From assembly GCA_902561095.1 (NCBI GenBank), contig CACEOF010000004.1, forward strand, positions 29,750 through 93,749: a DNA stretch of 64,000 nucleotides, read 5' to 3'. Below the pieces are notes generated by a model. That model saw only the letters and a program-made list of their open reading frames with translations, did no database searches and was not told the DNA's origin. This stretch comes from an uncultured Pelagibacteraceae bacterium. Its GTDB lineage: Bacteria > Pseudomonadota > Alphaproteobacteria > Pelagibacterales > Pelagibacteraceae. Within the stretch, counting starts at the first letter, position 1, and each line of letters begins with the position of its first letter. The translations under genes were made by a program, and so were the position numbers. Shown piece after piece: positions 17,487 to 26,712 of this stretch.

Positions 17487-18558
17487 GAGATACTCCATAC
17501 GGTGAAGAAACTAATTCTTCATTTTGATCAAAAGCATATAATTTATTTTCATTAAATTTAATTTTTACTTTTTCGTGAATTTTAAAATTCATAACTTCTT
17601 CAATAAGAGCTATCACTTTTGACTCTCCCTTTTTTAAATGCAATAAAGTTTCTGAGCCACTAATTTCAGCAAGTTCTATTTCAAACTCTTCACCTTGATC
17701 ATCTAGTTTTATTTCTGAGGCCCTAATCCCAAAATTATAACCTTGATCACTTAAATTTTTAAAATGGGAAGGAGAATTAATTAAAATATTTTCAAAACTT
17801 AGTTTTTCAGAATTTTTTGTTCCCTTCAAAATATTCATTGGTGGATCATTTGAAATTTCAGCCACCTTTAAAGTTCTAGGATTTTCAAAAATTTCTTTTG
17901 CAGGTCCTTTTTGTAAAACTTTACCCTCATCTAACACTATCACCTCACCATTTAATTCCATGACTTCCTGTGGGTCAGTAGTAGAGTAGATTAAAATAGT
18001 ATCTTCAGATAAACCTTGTGTGAATATTCTTTTAAATTCTTCTCTTAACTGTTCTCTTAATTTGTAATCTAAATTAACCAATGGTTCATCCAGTAATAAT
18101 ATTTTTGCTTTTTTTGCTAATGATCTTGCTAGAGCAACTCTTTGTTGCTGTCCTCCAGATAGTTCTTGAATTTTCCTATTTTCAAAACCGACTAGTCCTA
18201 CAGTTTTAAGCGCTTCTTCTACATCCTTCTTTATTTGATCTTCGCTTATTTTCCTTTGTTTAAGCGGGAAAATTATATTCTCATAAACATTTAGATGAGG
18301 ATAATTGATAAATTGTTGATAAACCATTGCTACATTTCTTTCCCACACAGGTATTTTAATAAAATCATTATCTTCAAATGATAAATTTCCACTATTAGGG
18401 TTTAACAAACCGGCGATTGTTTTTAAAAATGTAGTTTTTCCAGATAAAGTTCTTCCTAAGATCGTATACAAATTTCCTTTTTTAAAATTAAATGAAACAT
18501 TGTTTAAATGAAACTGATCGTCTGGCTTATAAGTTATATTTTCTCCGATTAAATTCAT
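17479..18558 (-). CDS. ABC importer ATPase, GlpS-like
   Basis: Second ATPase of the importer, 359 residues. Walker A GRTLSGKT (35-42), a canonical signature LSGGQ (133-137) and Walker B ILLLDEP (153-159) are present, but the switch-loop His is replaced: the motif reads YSTTDPQEVM where VTHDQ is usual. GlpS of the rhizobial glycerol importer shows the same change. With the GlpT-like partner this predicts a heterodimer with one canonical and one degenerate ATP site. It shares one base with the permease gene upstream. Confidence 0.93.
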   Translation of the reverse strand: MNLIGENITYKPDDQFHLNNVSFNFKKGNLYTILGRTLSGKTTFLKTIAGLLNPNSGNLSFEDNDFIKIPVWERNVAMVYQQFINYPHLNVYENIIFPLKQRKISEDQIKKDVEEALKTVGLVGFENRKIQELSGGQQQRVALARSLAKKAKILLLDEPLVNLDYKLREQLREEFKRIFTQGLSEDTILIYSTTDPQEVMELNGEVIVLDEGKVLQKGPAKEIFENPRTLKVAEISNDPPMNILKGTKNSEKLSFENILINSPSHFKNLSDQGYNFGIRASEIKLDDQGEEFEIELAEISGSETLLHLKKGESKVIALIEEVMNFKIHEKVKIKFNENKLYAFDQNEELVSSPYGVSHG

Positions 18559-19406
18559 TATTTTAATGCTCCAGATAAATTTCCTTTAGACAAATATCTC
18601 TCCACAATAAAAGCAACGATGATTAAAGGCGCGACCGATATTAAAGCAGATGCTGACAAACTCCACCACGGTGTGATTGAGGAATTAAGTGCTACAACCT
18701 TTACAGGTAATAGCTGTACTTCTGTAAATGTTAAAATAAATGCAAAGAAAAAATCAATCCAACCAAATATAATACAAAACATACCCGCAACAATTAATCC
18801 TGGTATAGAGTTCGGCAGTACAACTTTATAGAATGCTTGGTAAGGATTACACCCATCTATTAATGCAGTTTCATCCAACTCTTTTGGAACTCTGTTAAAA
18901 AAATCTACCATGATCCAAACTGCTATAGGCATTAATAGAACTATATAAACTACTACTAGTCCTATCAAACTGTCTAATAATCCTATCGTACTTAAAAATA
19001 TAAAGAAGGGTATCGATAACACAATTGGTGGCATTATTCTTTGCGATATAAAAAAGAAAGTAATATCGTTATTTCTTACAAAACCAGCTTTAAAAGTAAA
19101 TCTTGATAAAGCATAGGCTGCTAATGTGCCTAAAACTATACTTATTAAACTTGCAGTGCAGGTTACAAAAAGACTATTAAAGTAAGGTTCAACAATATCC
19201 ACCCCACCTCTTGCAGGTGACTTAACTAATACACGCCATCCTTCAAGTGTTGGTTCAAAATCTAACCAAGGAATATAAGTAACCTTACTATTTACTGACT
19301 GGAAATCTTTAAAAGAGGTAGAAATAGCCCACAGAAAAGGCGCCACAATAAAAACTGTCCAAAGAATAATAAAAGTATATTTTAAAAACTTGTAGAGTTT
19401 TTCCAT
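18558..19406 (-). CDS. ABC importer permease (UgpE/MalG type)
   Basis: Inner-membrane subunit with six helices, 282 residues. The cytoplasmic coupling loop is clear: DETALIDGCNPYQAFYKVVLPNSIPG, the EAA motif with A-x-DG...LP, around residues 178-203. N-terminal sequence (FIILWTVFIVAPFLWAISTSF) is typical of the MalG/UgpE class. It overlaps the second permease and the GlpS-like ATPase by one base each, consistent with coupled translation of an importer operon. Confidence 0.93.
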   Translation of the reverse strand: MEKLYKFLKYTFIILWTVFIVAPFLWAISTSFKDFQSVNSKVTYIPWLDFEPTLEGWRVLVKSPARGGVDIVEPYFNSLFVTCTASLISIVLGTLAAYALSRFTFKAGFVRNNDITFFFISQRIMPPIVLSIPFFIFLSTIGLLDSLIGLVVVYIVLLMPIAVWIMVDFFNRVPKELDETALIDGCNPYQAFYKVVLPNSIPGLIVAGMFCIIFGWIDFFFAFILTFTEVQLLPVKVVALNSSITPWWSLSASALISVAPLIIVAFIVERYLSKGNLSGALK

Positions 19407-20272
19407 TATTCTTTAATCATTAATTTTGTTAAAACTTTTGCTATGATCGTTAGACTTATGATCATTATAACTAAATACGTAAAAGAAAGAGTTGCAGCGT
19501 AACCCATTTGAAACTCCCTTAAGCCTTTAATATAAATATAAAAACTCGAAGTCTCTGTTGCAGTACCTGGTCCTCCGGAGGTCAATACAAAAACTGTATC
19601 CATTATCTTTGAGGCCTCAATTAATCTAATAATAATTGCCCCAATTGAGATTGGAGCCATTAGTGGAAAAGTAACATACACAAACTTTCTAAAAGGACTT
19701 GCGCCATCTATGGCTGCAGCTAAAAAAGGCTCTTTCGGCAGAGATAATAAACCTGCAAGTAACAATAAAAACATAAATGGGGTCCACTGCCAAACTTCAA
19801 CAATAATTACAGTGAATTTAGCAATAACTGGATCACTGAGCCATAATATAGGCTCTACCCCTAAGTTTCCCAAAAGATCATTTACAGGACCTAGGGACTC
19901 ATGAAAAAAAGTTCTCCAAATTACCGTCATAATGACAGGCGTAGTCATCATAGGAATTAAAAATATAACTCTGAAGAACCTTTTAAATTTAATTTCTCTC
20001 CAAACTATAAGCGCTAGTGCAAAACCAATAATATATTGAAGAATAACAGTAGTAACTGATAAAAAACTCAGTCTAAAAAAAGACTCCCAAAATCTTGGGT
20101 CGTCAGTAAAAAGTCTTATATAATTTGTAATTCCTATAAAATTCATTTCAGGCGTATAGCTGTTCCAGCCTGATAAACTTAATCTAATAGTAAAAATAAT
20201 AGGAAAAATAAGTATTCCTATAAGCACAAATAAACCAGGAAATAAAAAAACGTACTTATGCTTAAAATTCAT
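19406..20272 (-). CDS. ABC importer permease (UgpA/MalF type)
   Basis: Partner permease, 288 residues, six membrane helices. The coupling motif is AAAIDGASPFRKFVYVTFPL (about 186-205). The segment after it, SIGAIIIRLIEASKIMDTVF followed by SGGPGTATET, is typical of carbohydrate ABC permeases. It starts 59 bases after the binding-protein gene, with a stable hairpin in the gap, so expression is probably lower than that of the binding protein. Confidence 0.93.
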   Translation of the reverse strand: MNFKHKYVFLFPGLFVLIGILIFPIIFTIRLSLSGWNSYTPEMNFIGITNYIRLFTDDPRFWESFFRLSFLSVTTVILQYIIGFALALIVWREIKFKRFFRVIFLIPMMTTPVIMTVIWRTFFHESLGPVNDLLGNLGVEPILWLSDPVIAKFTVIIVEVWQWTPFMFLLLLAGLLSLPKEPFLAAAIDGASPFRKFVYVTFPLMAPISIGAIIIRLIEASKIMDTVFVLTSGGPGTATETSSFYIYIKGLREFQMGYAATLSFTYLVIMIISLTIIAKVLTKLMIKE

Positions 20273-20297
20273 AATTGTAATTTTTGGAATTTGTTAG

Positions 20298-20324
20298 TTG
20301 TGGCCGTCGTTATGACGGCCACAA
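20298..20324 (-). promoter_or_regulatory. Hairpin between binding-protein and permease genes
   Basis: An 11-bp perfect stem TTGTGGCCGTC/GACGGCCACAA with a 5-base loop, located just after the binding-protein stop. It is far more GC-rich than its surroundings and lacks a T-run on the minus strand, so it is less likely a full terminator than a 3' stabiliser or partial attenuator. Such elements between binding protein and permeases (as in malE-malF) raise the amount of binding protein. Confidence 0.7.
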
Positions 20325-20331
20325 AGTATTT

Positions 20332-21867
20332 TTAAAGCTTATTATCTTCCATTGCTACACCAACAGAGTAAGCCGCTCTTACATTATCTTTTCCTACTCT
20401 ATTAAGTATATCTTCCCACTGCTTAGCAGCTTCGTCTAAGGCAGCTTGTGGCGATAACTGTCCAGCTAAAGCTTTTGCTGCAGCTGTAGCTAATGCAGCG
20501 TTAAACTCAAATGTACCTGGAACTCTCAAAGGGAAAACTCTATTTTTACTATCTTCCATCTGAGCTAGGGTATCAACATATGATTGGGCAATATCTTTAT
20601 CCCAACCAATTTGAGTCCAAACATCTGCTTTAAAGTCATCATTTCTAAATGGGTTAACTCCGAAACGGCCAATACCTATGTCAGCTTGGTGATTTGCTTC
20701 GTTTGCAAAGAAACATAAGTAATCAAAAGCCATTTCTTTTTCTTTACTTTTCTTAGCAACACCAACTGCCCATCCCCATACGAAGAAAGGAGCTTGGTTA
20801 AAGCCTTCGTCCCAAGAGTTTGTTGATCTATTCCAAACTTTCATTGCGCCTGGTAATTGAGCAGCACCAACTTTGTTGTTAATTGGGCTGTCAGGTTGCA
20901 TAGCAGCAACAAATGCATCATCCCATGAGAAACTAAACAATGTTTGTCCTCCACCAAATGATCCAATTTCATCACCAAGACCAAAGTTTATTCCTCCTGG
21001 AGGAACATATTTAGTAGCTGCAACCCAGTCTGTTAAAGCTTCCACAAAACCTGGATTGTTAATCAATGGTTTCATAGTTTTTAAATCAAAGAAAAAACCA
21101 CCTGGAGTTTTAGGATTTTTTGAGTAAGCGGCAGATCTTGAATAAAAAGCTGCATACATCAAGTCATCTTTTTTCATAACCTCTGCAGATCCATATTCTT
21201 TCTCGCCATCTCCATCCCAGTCCCAACCATTAAAGTACGCAGCCATTTCTCCATACTCTTTCCATGTTTGTGGAACTCTTAACTCTTTACCAGTATCAGC
21301 TTTATATTTTTTTTGATACTCAGGATTGTCAATCACGTCTTTTCTATATTTTAAATAGTGTCTGTCACCATCAACTGGAAACTGATACATAACACCATCC
21401 CAAGATGCTATACCAATGTGAGATGGAGTAACGTCTTGCATTTGTTTCATCTCAACATATTTTTTTGGAACTGGCTCTAAGTATCTTTTCCAATCATTAA
21501 TAAAGTTTGAAAATCCAAAAACTATATCATATGGAGCTTGACCTGCTTGAAATGGAACCATCGCTTTTGCATACAAATCACCAGCAGGTGTATGTGTTAC
21601 ATCGACTTTTGCTCCTGTAAGTTTAGCAAATTGCTCAGCATGTAAAGCTGTTGGCTCCCCCATAACCGGAACAGCATGTGTATTTATTTTAAGTGTCTTA
21701 CCTTTATAATTTTTCTTAGACATAGACTCGTAAGAACACTCACCTGGAATATCTCCAGTAGCCTTGATATGTGGAAACTGATCGCTCCACTTATCAGCAT
21801 ACGCAACAGGACTTAATACCAACAAAGCCGAGATAAGTGCTACTACGTAAGTTTTTATTGTCTTCAT
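20332..21867 (-). CDS. ABC importer solute-binding protein, family 1
   Basis: Periplasmic receptor of the importer, 511 residues. The Sec signal peptide is MKTIKTYVVALISALLVLSP with cleavage after AYA (24). No lipobox Cys is seen at the junction. The fold is of the large extracellular-binding family 1 (MalE/UgpB-like), with APYDIVFGFSNFINDW and GWAVGVAKKSKEKEMAFDYL segments. A Shine-Dalgarno AGAGGGG precedes the ATG. The ATPase pair resembles glycerol GlpS/GlpT, but this receptor does not obviously match GlpV, so the ligand (polyol, sugar or other) is open. Confidence 0.9.
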   Translation of the reverse strand: MKTIKTYVVALISALLVLSPVAYADKWSDQFPHIKATGDIPGECSYESMSKKNYKGKTLKINTHAVPVMGEPTALHAEQFAKLTGAKVDVTHTPAGDLYAKAMVPFQAGQAPYDIVFGFSNFINDWKRYLEPVPKKYVEMKQMQDVTPSHIGIASWDGVMYQFPVDGDRHYLKYRKDVIDNPEYQKKYKADTGKELRVPQTWKEYGEMAAYFNGWDWDGDGEKEYGSAEVMKKDDLMYAAFYSRSAAYSKNPKTPGGFFFDLKTMKPLINNPGFVEALTDWVAATKYVPPGGINFGLGDEIGSFGGGQTLFSFSWDDAFVAAMQPDSPINNKVGAAQLPGAMKVWNRSTNSWDEGFNQAPFFVWGWAVGVAKKSKEKEMAFDYLCFFANEANHQADIGIGRFGVNPFRNDDFKADVWTQIGWDKDIAQSYVDTLAQMEDSKNRVFPLRVPGTFEFNAALATAAAKALAGQLSPQAALDEAAKQWEDILNRVGKDNVRAAYSVGVAMEDNKL

Positions 21868-21891
21868 GTTTTCCCCTCTTTTTGTTGTTAA

Positions 21892-22953
21892 TTATGGAAC
21901 CAAAACAGCACGACCTTTAATCTTCCCATCGTTAAGGTCATGTAAAGCTTTGTTAGCATCTTCAAGTTTATATTCTTTCATAGAAAGTTTAACTAAACCT
22001 TTGTCAGCTAATTCCATTAATTCGTATAATTCAGCCCATGTACCAACAAGACTTCCAACTATACTTTTCTCTTGATCGATCATATCAATCGCCAAAACTC
22101 TTATTTCTTCACCGTAGCCTACAATATAAAATGTTCCGGTTGCTTTGGTCATTTTAATTCCCATTGGTGTTGAACCTTTTTCACCAACAAAATCTATGAC
22201 AGCCTCTGCTCCTTTACCTTTAGTAAGCTCTTTTACCTTCTCTATTTCATTACCATCTATTAAAACTCCATGGTCTGCTCCAAGCTCCATTGCATGATCT
22301 AGAGGTGCTTTAGCTTTTTCAACTACAATAATATTTGCAGCACACATCGCTTTCATACATTGAATTGCTATATGCCCTAATCCACCAGCGCCTATAATTA
22401 CACAAGTTTCTCCTGGCAGAAGGTGTCTTGTAGCTTTCTTCACTACTCTGTACGCCGTCAAACCAGCGTCAGAAAAAGGAGCTACATCTATTGGACCTAG
22501 CACTTTTGGAATTTTTATTAAATTTCTAACACTTGTTTGAAGTAATTCTGAATATCCTCCGTGTTTAACATTCAAACCTGCAAAGATAGGATCTTCCGCA
22601 TGCATATCATTTCCCCTTCTGCAATCTAGACATGTTCCTCCTGTACCAGAGACTTTAGGGTGTAAAATAACTGCATCACCTTTTTTAAATCCTGTAACAT
22701 CTTTACCAACTTCTTCAATCCAACCAGCATTTTCATGTCCCATAACCATTGGTAATAGATCATTATTTTGGTCTGTAATGTGTTTCCAAACACCCTCAAT
22801 AATATGTAAATCAGTTCTACAAACACCTGCAGCTCCAATTTTAACAATTACATCGCTAGCTTTCTCTATTTTTGGATTTGGTAACTCTTCACCTGTGACC
22901 CAAACCTTTTCTTTCATCTCCGGGTCATACTTGTGTAACACCTGTGCTTTCAT
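21892..22953 (-). CDS. Zinc-dependent alcohol dehydrogenase
   Basis: Medium-chain NAD(P)-dependent dehydrogenase, 353 residues. Catalytic zinc ligands C45 (GVCRTDLH) and H73-E74 (GHENAG) are present, with D162 as a possible third ligand. The Rossmann motif GAGGLG is at 188-193. The structural-zinc lobe has only two of the four usual cysteines (C108, C111); the other positions appear to be G105 and A119. It is the first gene of the ABC importer operon (24 bases before the binding protein), with Shine-Dalgarno AGAGGG, so it may oxidise the imported alcohol or polyol; that link is inferred. Confidence 0.92.
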   Translation of the reverse strand: MKAQVLHKYDPEMKEKVWVTGEELPNPKIEKASDVIVKIGAAGVCRTDLHIIEGVWKHITDQNNDLLPMVMGHENAGWIEEVGKDVTGFKKGDAVILHPKVSGTGGTCLDCRRGNDMHAEDPIFAGLNVKHGGYSELLQTSVRNLIKIPKVLGPIDVAPFSDAGLTAYRVVKKATRHLLPGETCVIIGAGGLGHIAIQCMKAMCAANIIVVEKAKAPLDHAMELGADHGVLIDGNEIEKVKELTKGKGAEAVIDFVGEKGSTPMGIKMTKATGTFYIVGYGEEIRVLAIDMIDQEKSIVGSLVGTWAELYELMELADKGLVKLSMKEYKLEDANKALHDLNDGKIKGRAVLVP

Positions 22954-23065
22954 TATATCCCTCTTTAATTTTTTTTTTTAAATTGTAGATTGAATTAAAA
23001 AATAAGTCTAGCAGCTTAGAATAATTTTAATTAATGATAGATTTAATCAATACAACTGCAGATTG

Positions 23066-24019
23066 TTAATTAACTTTATTTTTACAGTTACCTGTTTTAA
23101 AAAATTCATCAATATTATCTATTGCTAAATTAGCCATTGCTGTACGAGTTTCTTTCGTCGCACTACCTAGATGAGGAAGAATAAATGCACTTTTATGTTT
23201 AAGATATCCACGATTTAAATTTGGTTCATTTTTATAAACGTCTAATCCAACCGCATAAACTTTTCTTCTGTCAAGAGCATCTATCAAAGCTTCGTCATCT
23301 ATTATATCTCCTCTAGCTACATTTGTTACAATTGCTCCTTTAGGTAAATATTCAATTGTGTCTTTGTTGATCATATCTATTGTTTCTTTTGAAGCTGGAC
23401 AACAAACAGACAATACATCAGATACTGACAGTAAGTCTTTTAAATTATCGTGGTAGGTTGCTCCGTTTTCTTTATCTGCACTTAACTTAGATCTATTATG
23501 ATAATGAATGATCATTCCTAAAGATTTAGCAACTTTTGCAATTTTTTGACCAATTCTCCCCATCCCAAGTATTCCAAGTCTGGCACCTGTTAATTGCTTT
23601 CCAATCAAGTAATCTGCTGACCACTTCCAGCCACCTTCTTTAGCACTTTCAATTCCTTCAGCGGCTCGTCTACAAGCGCCTAATATTAACAGCATTCCTA
23701 TTTCAGCTGTTGCATCAGTAAGTACATCTGGAGTATTTGTAACTGCAATGCCTCTCTTCTTTGCTACTTCTAAGTCTATGTTTCCAAATCCAACTGCAAA
23801 ATTAGAAATAATTTTTATAGAGTCTGGAAGTTTATTAATAGTTTCGACGTCTAATTTATCAGTCAAAGATGACAATATTCCATCTTGTCCCTCGCTCAAC
23901 TCAATTAATTTTTTTTGAGAATATAATTCATCATTTAAATTAAAATTTGCTTCGAAAGTTTCTTTAGCTTTATCCTCACAAGATCTTAATAATCTTCTAG
24001 TAATCAGGATTTTTTTCAT
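23066..24019 (-). CDS. D-2-hydroxyacid dehydrogenase (glyoxylate reductase-like)
   Basis: NAD(P)H-dependent interconversion of a 2-ketoacid and a D-2-hydroxyacid. 317 residues. The nucleotide motif GMGRIG is at 152-157, with NRS at 175-177; an Arg there usually favours NADPH, as in glyoxylate/hydroxypyruvate reductases. The catalytic R236 (NVARGD), E265 (NEPNL) and H283 (LPHLGSAT) are all present. It ends a minus-strand run of hydroxyacid genes and is separated from the alcohol dehydrogenase by 112 bases of AT-rich sequence that probably holds that operon's promoter. Confidence 0.9.
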   Translation of the reverse strand: MKKILITRRLLRSCEDKAKETFEANFNLNDELYSQKKLIELSEGQDGILSSLTDKLDVETINKLPDSIKIISNFAVGFGNIDLEVAKKRGIAVTNTPDVLTDATAEIGMLLILGACRRAAEGIESAKEGGWKWSADYLIGKQLTGARLGILGMGRIGQKIAKVAKSLGMIIHYHNRSKLSADKENGATYHDNLKDLLSVSDVLSVCCPASKETIDMINKDTIEYLPKGAIVTNVARGDIIDDEALIDALDRRKVYAVGLDVYKNEPNLNRGYLKHKSAFILPHLGSATKETRTAMANLAIDNIDEFFKTGNCKNKVN

Positions 24020-24027
24020 GTTGAAGA

Positions 24028-25401
24028 TTAGTTTAAATCAAAAATTTTTCCAGGATTCATTATATTGTTCGGATCTAATGTTTTTTTAATTGATTTCATA
24101 ACTGGAATGCTGTCAGGATGCTGTTCAAGTAAATATTCTTTTTTGTGAAGTCCCACTCCATGTTCACCTGTAATTGTTCCTTCAAGCTCTAAAGCTTTTC
24201 TAATTAATGTTCCATTAAATGCTCTAAGTTGTTTGTAAACATCTTTCTTTTGAGGATCATAAGGTAGAACTACGTGAAAATTGCCGTCCCCCATATGACC
24301 TACCATTGGGGCTCTAACTCCAAATTTTTTTGCTTGTTCCTCAGCAAATTTTACACATTCAGTAATTTTTGAGATTGGAACACAAACGTCTGTTGAATAA
24401 ACTCTTCCATTATTGTTTAGAGCTTTCACAGAATAATATACATCCCATCTTGCTTGCCAAAGTTTGTTTCTATCTTCTAAGTCTTTGGCCCATTTAAATG
24501 AGCTTCCTTTATTTTCTTTTGATAATTCTTCTACAATGTTGATATTCTCTTTATTTGAAGACTCAGATCCATGAAATTCAAAGAATAATGTTGGTACTGC
24601 CTGAATGTCTTTTAAATTAGAGTAATTTATAGAAATTCCCATCTGATCTGCGTTGAGCATTTCAATTCTTGCAATTGGAACACCGTACTGAATAACCTGT
24701 TGAGCTGTCATTACTGCGTCCTCTAATGAAGGGAAATGACATACCGCACTCATTATACTTTCTGGTATCGGAGATAATCTTAAGTGAACCTCAGTAATAA
24801 TACCGAGAGTTCCTTCCGATCCAATAAATAAATTTGTTAAATTATAACCTGCTGAAGTTTTTTTAGTTCTGCCACCTGTATTGACAATATCTCCATTTGG
24901 TAACACTACTGTTAGACCAGAAATAACCGTTTTCATGGTCCCATATTTTACTGCCATTGTTCCAGAGGCCGAAGTGGATGCCATACCTCCTAAAGCAGCG
25001 TTTGCTCCTGGATCTATGGGAAAAAAAACACCATCTTCTCTTAAATGCTCATTTAATTGCTCTCTTGTTACGCACGCCTGAACTCTGCAATCGAAATCTT
25101 CAGTATTTACACTTAAAATTTTATTCATTTTTTCCAAGCAGATAGTTATGCCATTTTCATTTCCTACAACATTTCCCTCTAAAGATGTTCCTGTCCCATA
25201 TGGAACTACCGGAACTTTATGCTCGTTACAAAGTTTTAGTATTTTTGATACCTCTTCATTTGTTTCTGGAAAAACTACCGCTTTTGATAAAATTGGATCG
25301 TAAGTATCCTCTCCTCTTGCATAATTTCCACGAGCAGACTCTGATGTTGAATATCTGCTGTTTAAAAGGCTTTTTAATTCTGTTTCAACTTGTTGGTTCA
25401 T
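24028..25401 (-). CDS. FAD-linked D-2-hydroxyacid oxidase (GlcD/D-lactate dehydrogenase type)
   Basis: Oxidises a D-2-hydroxyacid such as glycolate or D-lactate, passing electrons to the respiratory chain. 457 residues: FAD-binding PCMH domain (VPYGTGTSLEGNV near 70-82, TAGYNL and LFIGSEGTLGIITEVHLRLS) followed by a C-terminal domain with the metal-binding VGHMGDGNFH and the end motif GEHGVGLHKKEYL. Single-polypeptide form; no GlcE or GlcF genes are adjacent. Eight bases from the reductase gene, so the pair could cycle glycolate and glyoxylate. D-lactate is the main alternative substrate. Confidence 0.9.
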   Translation of the reverse strand: MNQQVETELKSLLNSRYSTSESARGNYARGEDTYDPILSKAVVFPETNEEVSKILKLCNEHKVPVVPYGTGTSLEGNVVGNENGITICLEKMNKILSVNTEDFDCRVQACVTREQLNEHLREDGVFFPIDPGANAALGGMASTSASGTMAVKYGTMKTVISGLTVVLPNGDIVNTGGRTKKTSAGYNLTNLFIGSEGTLGIITEVHLRLSPIPESIMSAVCHFPSLEDAVMTAQQVIQYGVPIARIEMLNADQMGISINYSNLKDIQAVPTLFFEFHGSESSNKENINIVEELSKENKGSSFKWAKDLEDRNKLWQARWDVYYSVKALNNNGRVYSTDVCVPISKITECVKFAEEQAKKFGVRAPMVGHMGDGNFHVVLPYDPQKKDVYKQLRAFNGTLIRKALELEGTITGEHGVGLHKKEYLLEQHPDSIPVMKSIKKTLDPNNIMNPGKIFDLN

Positions 25402-25440
25402 AATACTTAATATTATTAAAAAAAAATGAAAAAATACAGT

Positions 25441-26607
25441 TTATTTAGAAAGCATCTTACCTATATTTTCTAATGCTTGCTGTATATTATCTCTAGACGC
25501 AGCAAAGCTAAATCTTACATAATCTTGGCAAGTTTTCCCAAATGCTGTTCCTGGAACAATAGCAACTCCAGCTTCGTGCATAGCTTTTTTACAAAATTCA
25601 GATCCATTCATACCTGTACCTATTACTTTTGGGAAAGCATAAAAAGCACCACCTGGTAAACTGCATTCTATTCCAGGCAAATCATTTAATCCTTTGTGAA
25701 TTAAATTTCTTCTTAATGTAAATTTATCTAACATATCTTTTATCGAGTCATCTGGGCCATCTAAAGCTGCAATGCCTGCAAATTGCGCAGCTGCATTTAC
25801 GCATGAGACACTATTTATTAACAATTTATTAACATGAGGAATCATTTCTTTAGGCCAATAACTCCATCCTAGTCTCCAACCAGTCATTGAGTAGGCTTTG
25901 CTCCATCCCTCTAAAACTATTAATCTCTCCTTTAGAGCTTCATAATGAAAAAAAGATGGCATTTCTTTATAGTCAAAAATTTGTCTGCTATAAATTTCAT
26001 CACTTAAAATAGTAACATGTGGATGCTTTTCTAATTCTTTAGCAAAATAATCTATTACAGGTTTCTCAACAAAACTACCTGTTGGATTGTTTGGATTGAT
26101 TAAAATTAACAATCTAGTTTTATCAGTGATCAGAGATATTATTTTATCTGGATCAAATTTAAGATCTTTATCTTCAGTAAGATCATATGGCACTGGCGTA
26201 GAACCAGTATAATTTATCATAGATTCATAGATAGGAAATGCAGGTGTAGGATGAATTATTTCTGCACCTGGTTCACCAAAACATTGAATGGCATAGCTCA
26301 TCGTTGGCTTCCCACCAGGCATGATCAAAATTCTTTCAGGATCAACGTTGGCGTCATACTGTTTTTTAATCCATCTTGTTACAGCCTCTCTACATTCTGG
26401 AATTCCGTTAGACATTACATATCCATGATGTCCATCATCTAACGCTTTTTTTGCAGCCTCAACAACATGCTTCGGCGTTTTAAAGTCTGGCTGACCTAAA
26501 CCTAGATGAATCATTGGATGACCTTTCGCCTCCAATGCTTTAGCTTCTGCTAAGACACTAAATGCAGATTCTGTTCCTAAATTTTCTAAATTTTTAGCAA
26601 GTATCAT
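25441..26607 (-). CDS. PLP-dependent aminotransferase, class I/II
   Basis: 388 residues, fold type I. Binding residues visible: N175 in NPNNPTG, D203 and Y206 in LSDEIYS, the Schiff-base lysine K237 in GWSKAYSMTGWRLGW and the C-terminal Arg in DYVRFSFA that binds the substrate carboxylate. It resembles aspartate/alanine-type aminotransferases; the exact donor and acceptor are unresolved. Its place amid 2-hydroxyacid oxidases suggests it aminates a ketoacid product such as glyoxylate or pyruvate, but this is inference. Confidence 0.9.
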   Translation of the reverse strand: MILAKNLENLGTESAFSVLAEAKALEAKGHPMIHLGLGQPDFKTPKHVVEAAKKALDDGHHGYVMSNGIPECREAVTRWIKKQYDANVDPERILIMPGGKPTMSYAIQCFGEPGAEIIHPTPAFPIYESMINYTGSTPVPYDLTEDKDLKFDPDKIISLITDKTRLLILINPNNPTGSFVEKPVIDYFAKELEKHPHVTILSDEIYSRQIFDYKEMPSFFHYEALKERLIVLEGWSKAYSMTGWRLGWSYWPKEMIPHVNKLLINSVSCVNAAAQFAGIAALDGPDDSIKDMLDKFTLRRNLIHKGLNDLPGIECSLPGGAFYAFPKVIGTGMNGSEFCKKAMHEAGVAIVPGTAFGKTCQDYVRFSFAASRDNIQQALENIGKMLSK

Positions 26608-26712
26608 ATTTTAAAAGTGAAAACCTAGACGAAAAGTAGACTAATGTCTATTCATGATTTTTAAAAAAACCTTTTTAAAATATTCAGAATATTCCTGACA
26701 ATTACTCGTTGA

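Noticed and set aside
24881..25145. Two overlapping plus-strand frames antisense to the FAD oxidase
   Set aside because: Shadow frames; the minus-strand gene has complete family motifs there.
26637..26650. TAGAC/GTCTA mini-hairpin upstream of the aminotransferase
   Set aside because: Five base pairs with a 4-base loop is common by chance.
26654..26697. AT-rich palindromes (TTTTAAAA-type and AATATTC/GAATATT) between the aminotransferase and the first FMN oxidase
   Set aside because: Composed almost only of A and T, expected by chance in this base composition; no T-run context or conserved partner that supports a terminator or RNA.
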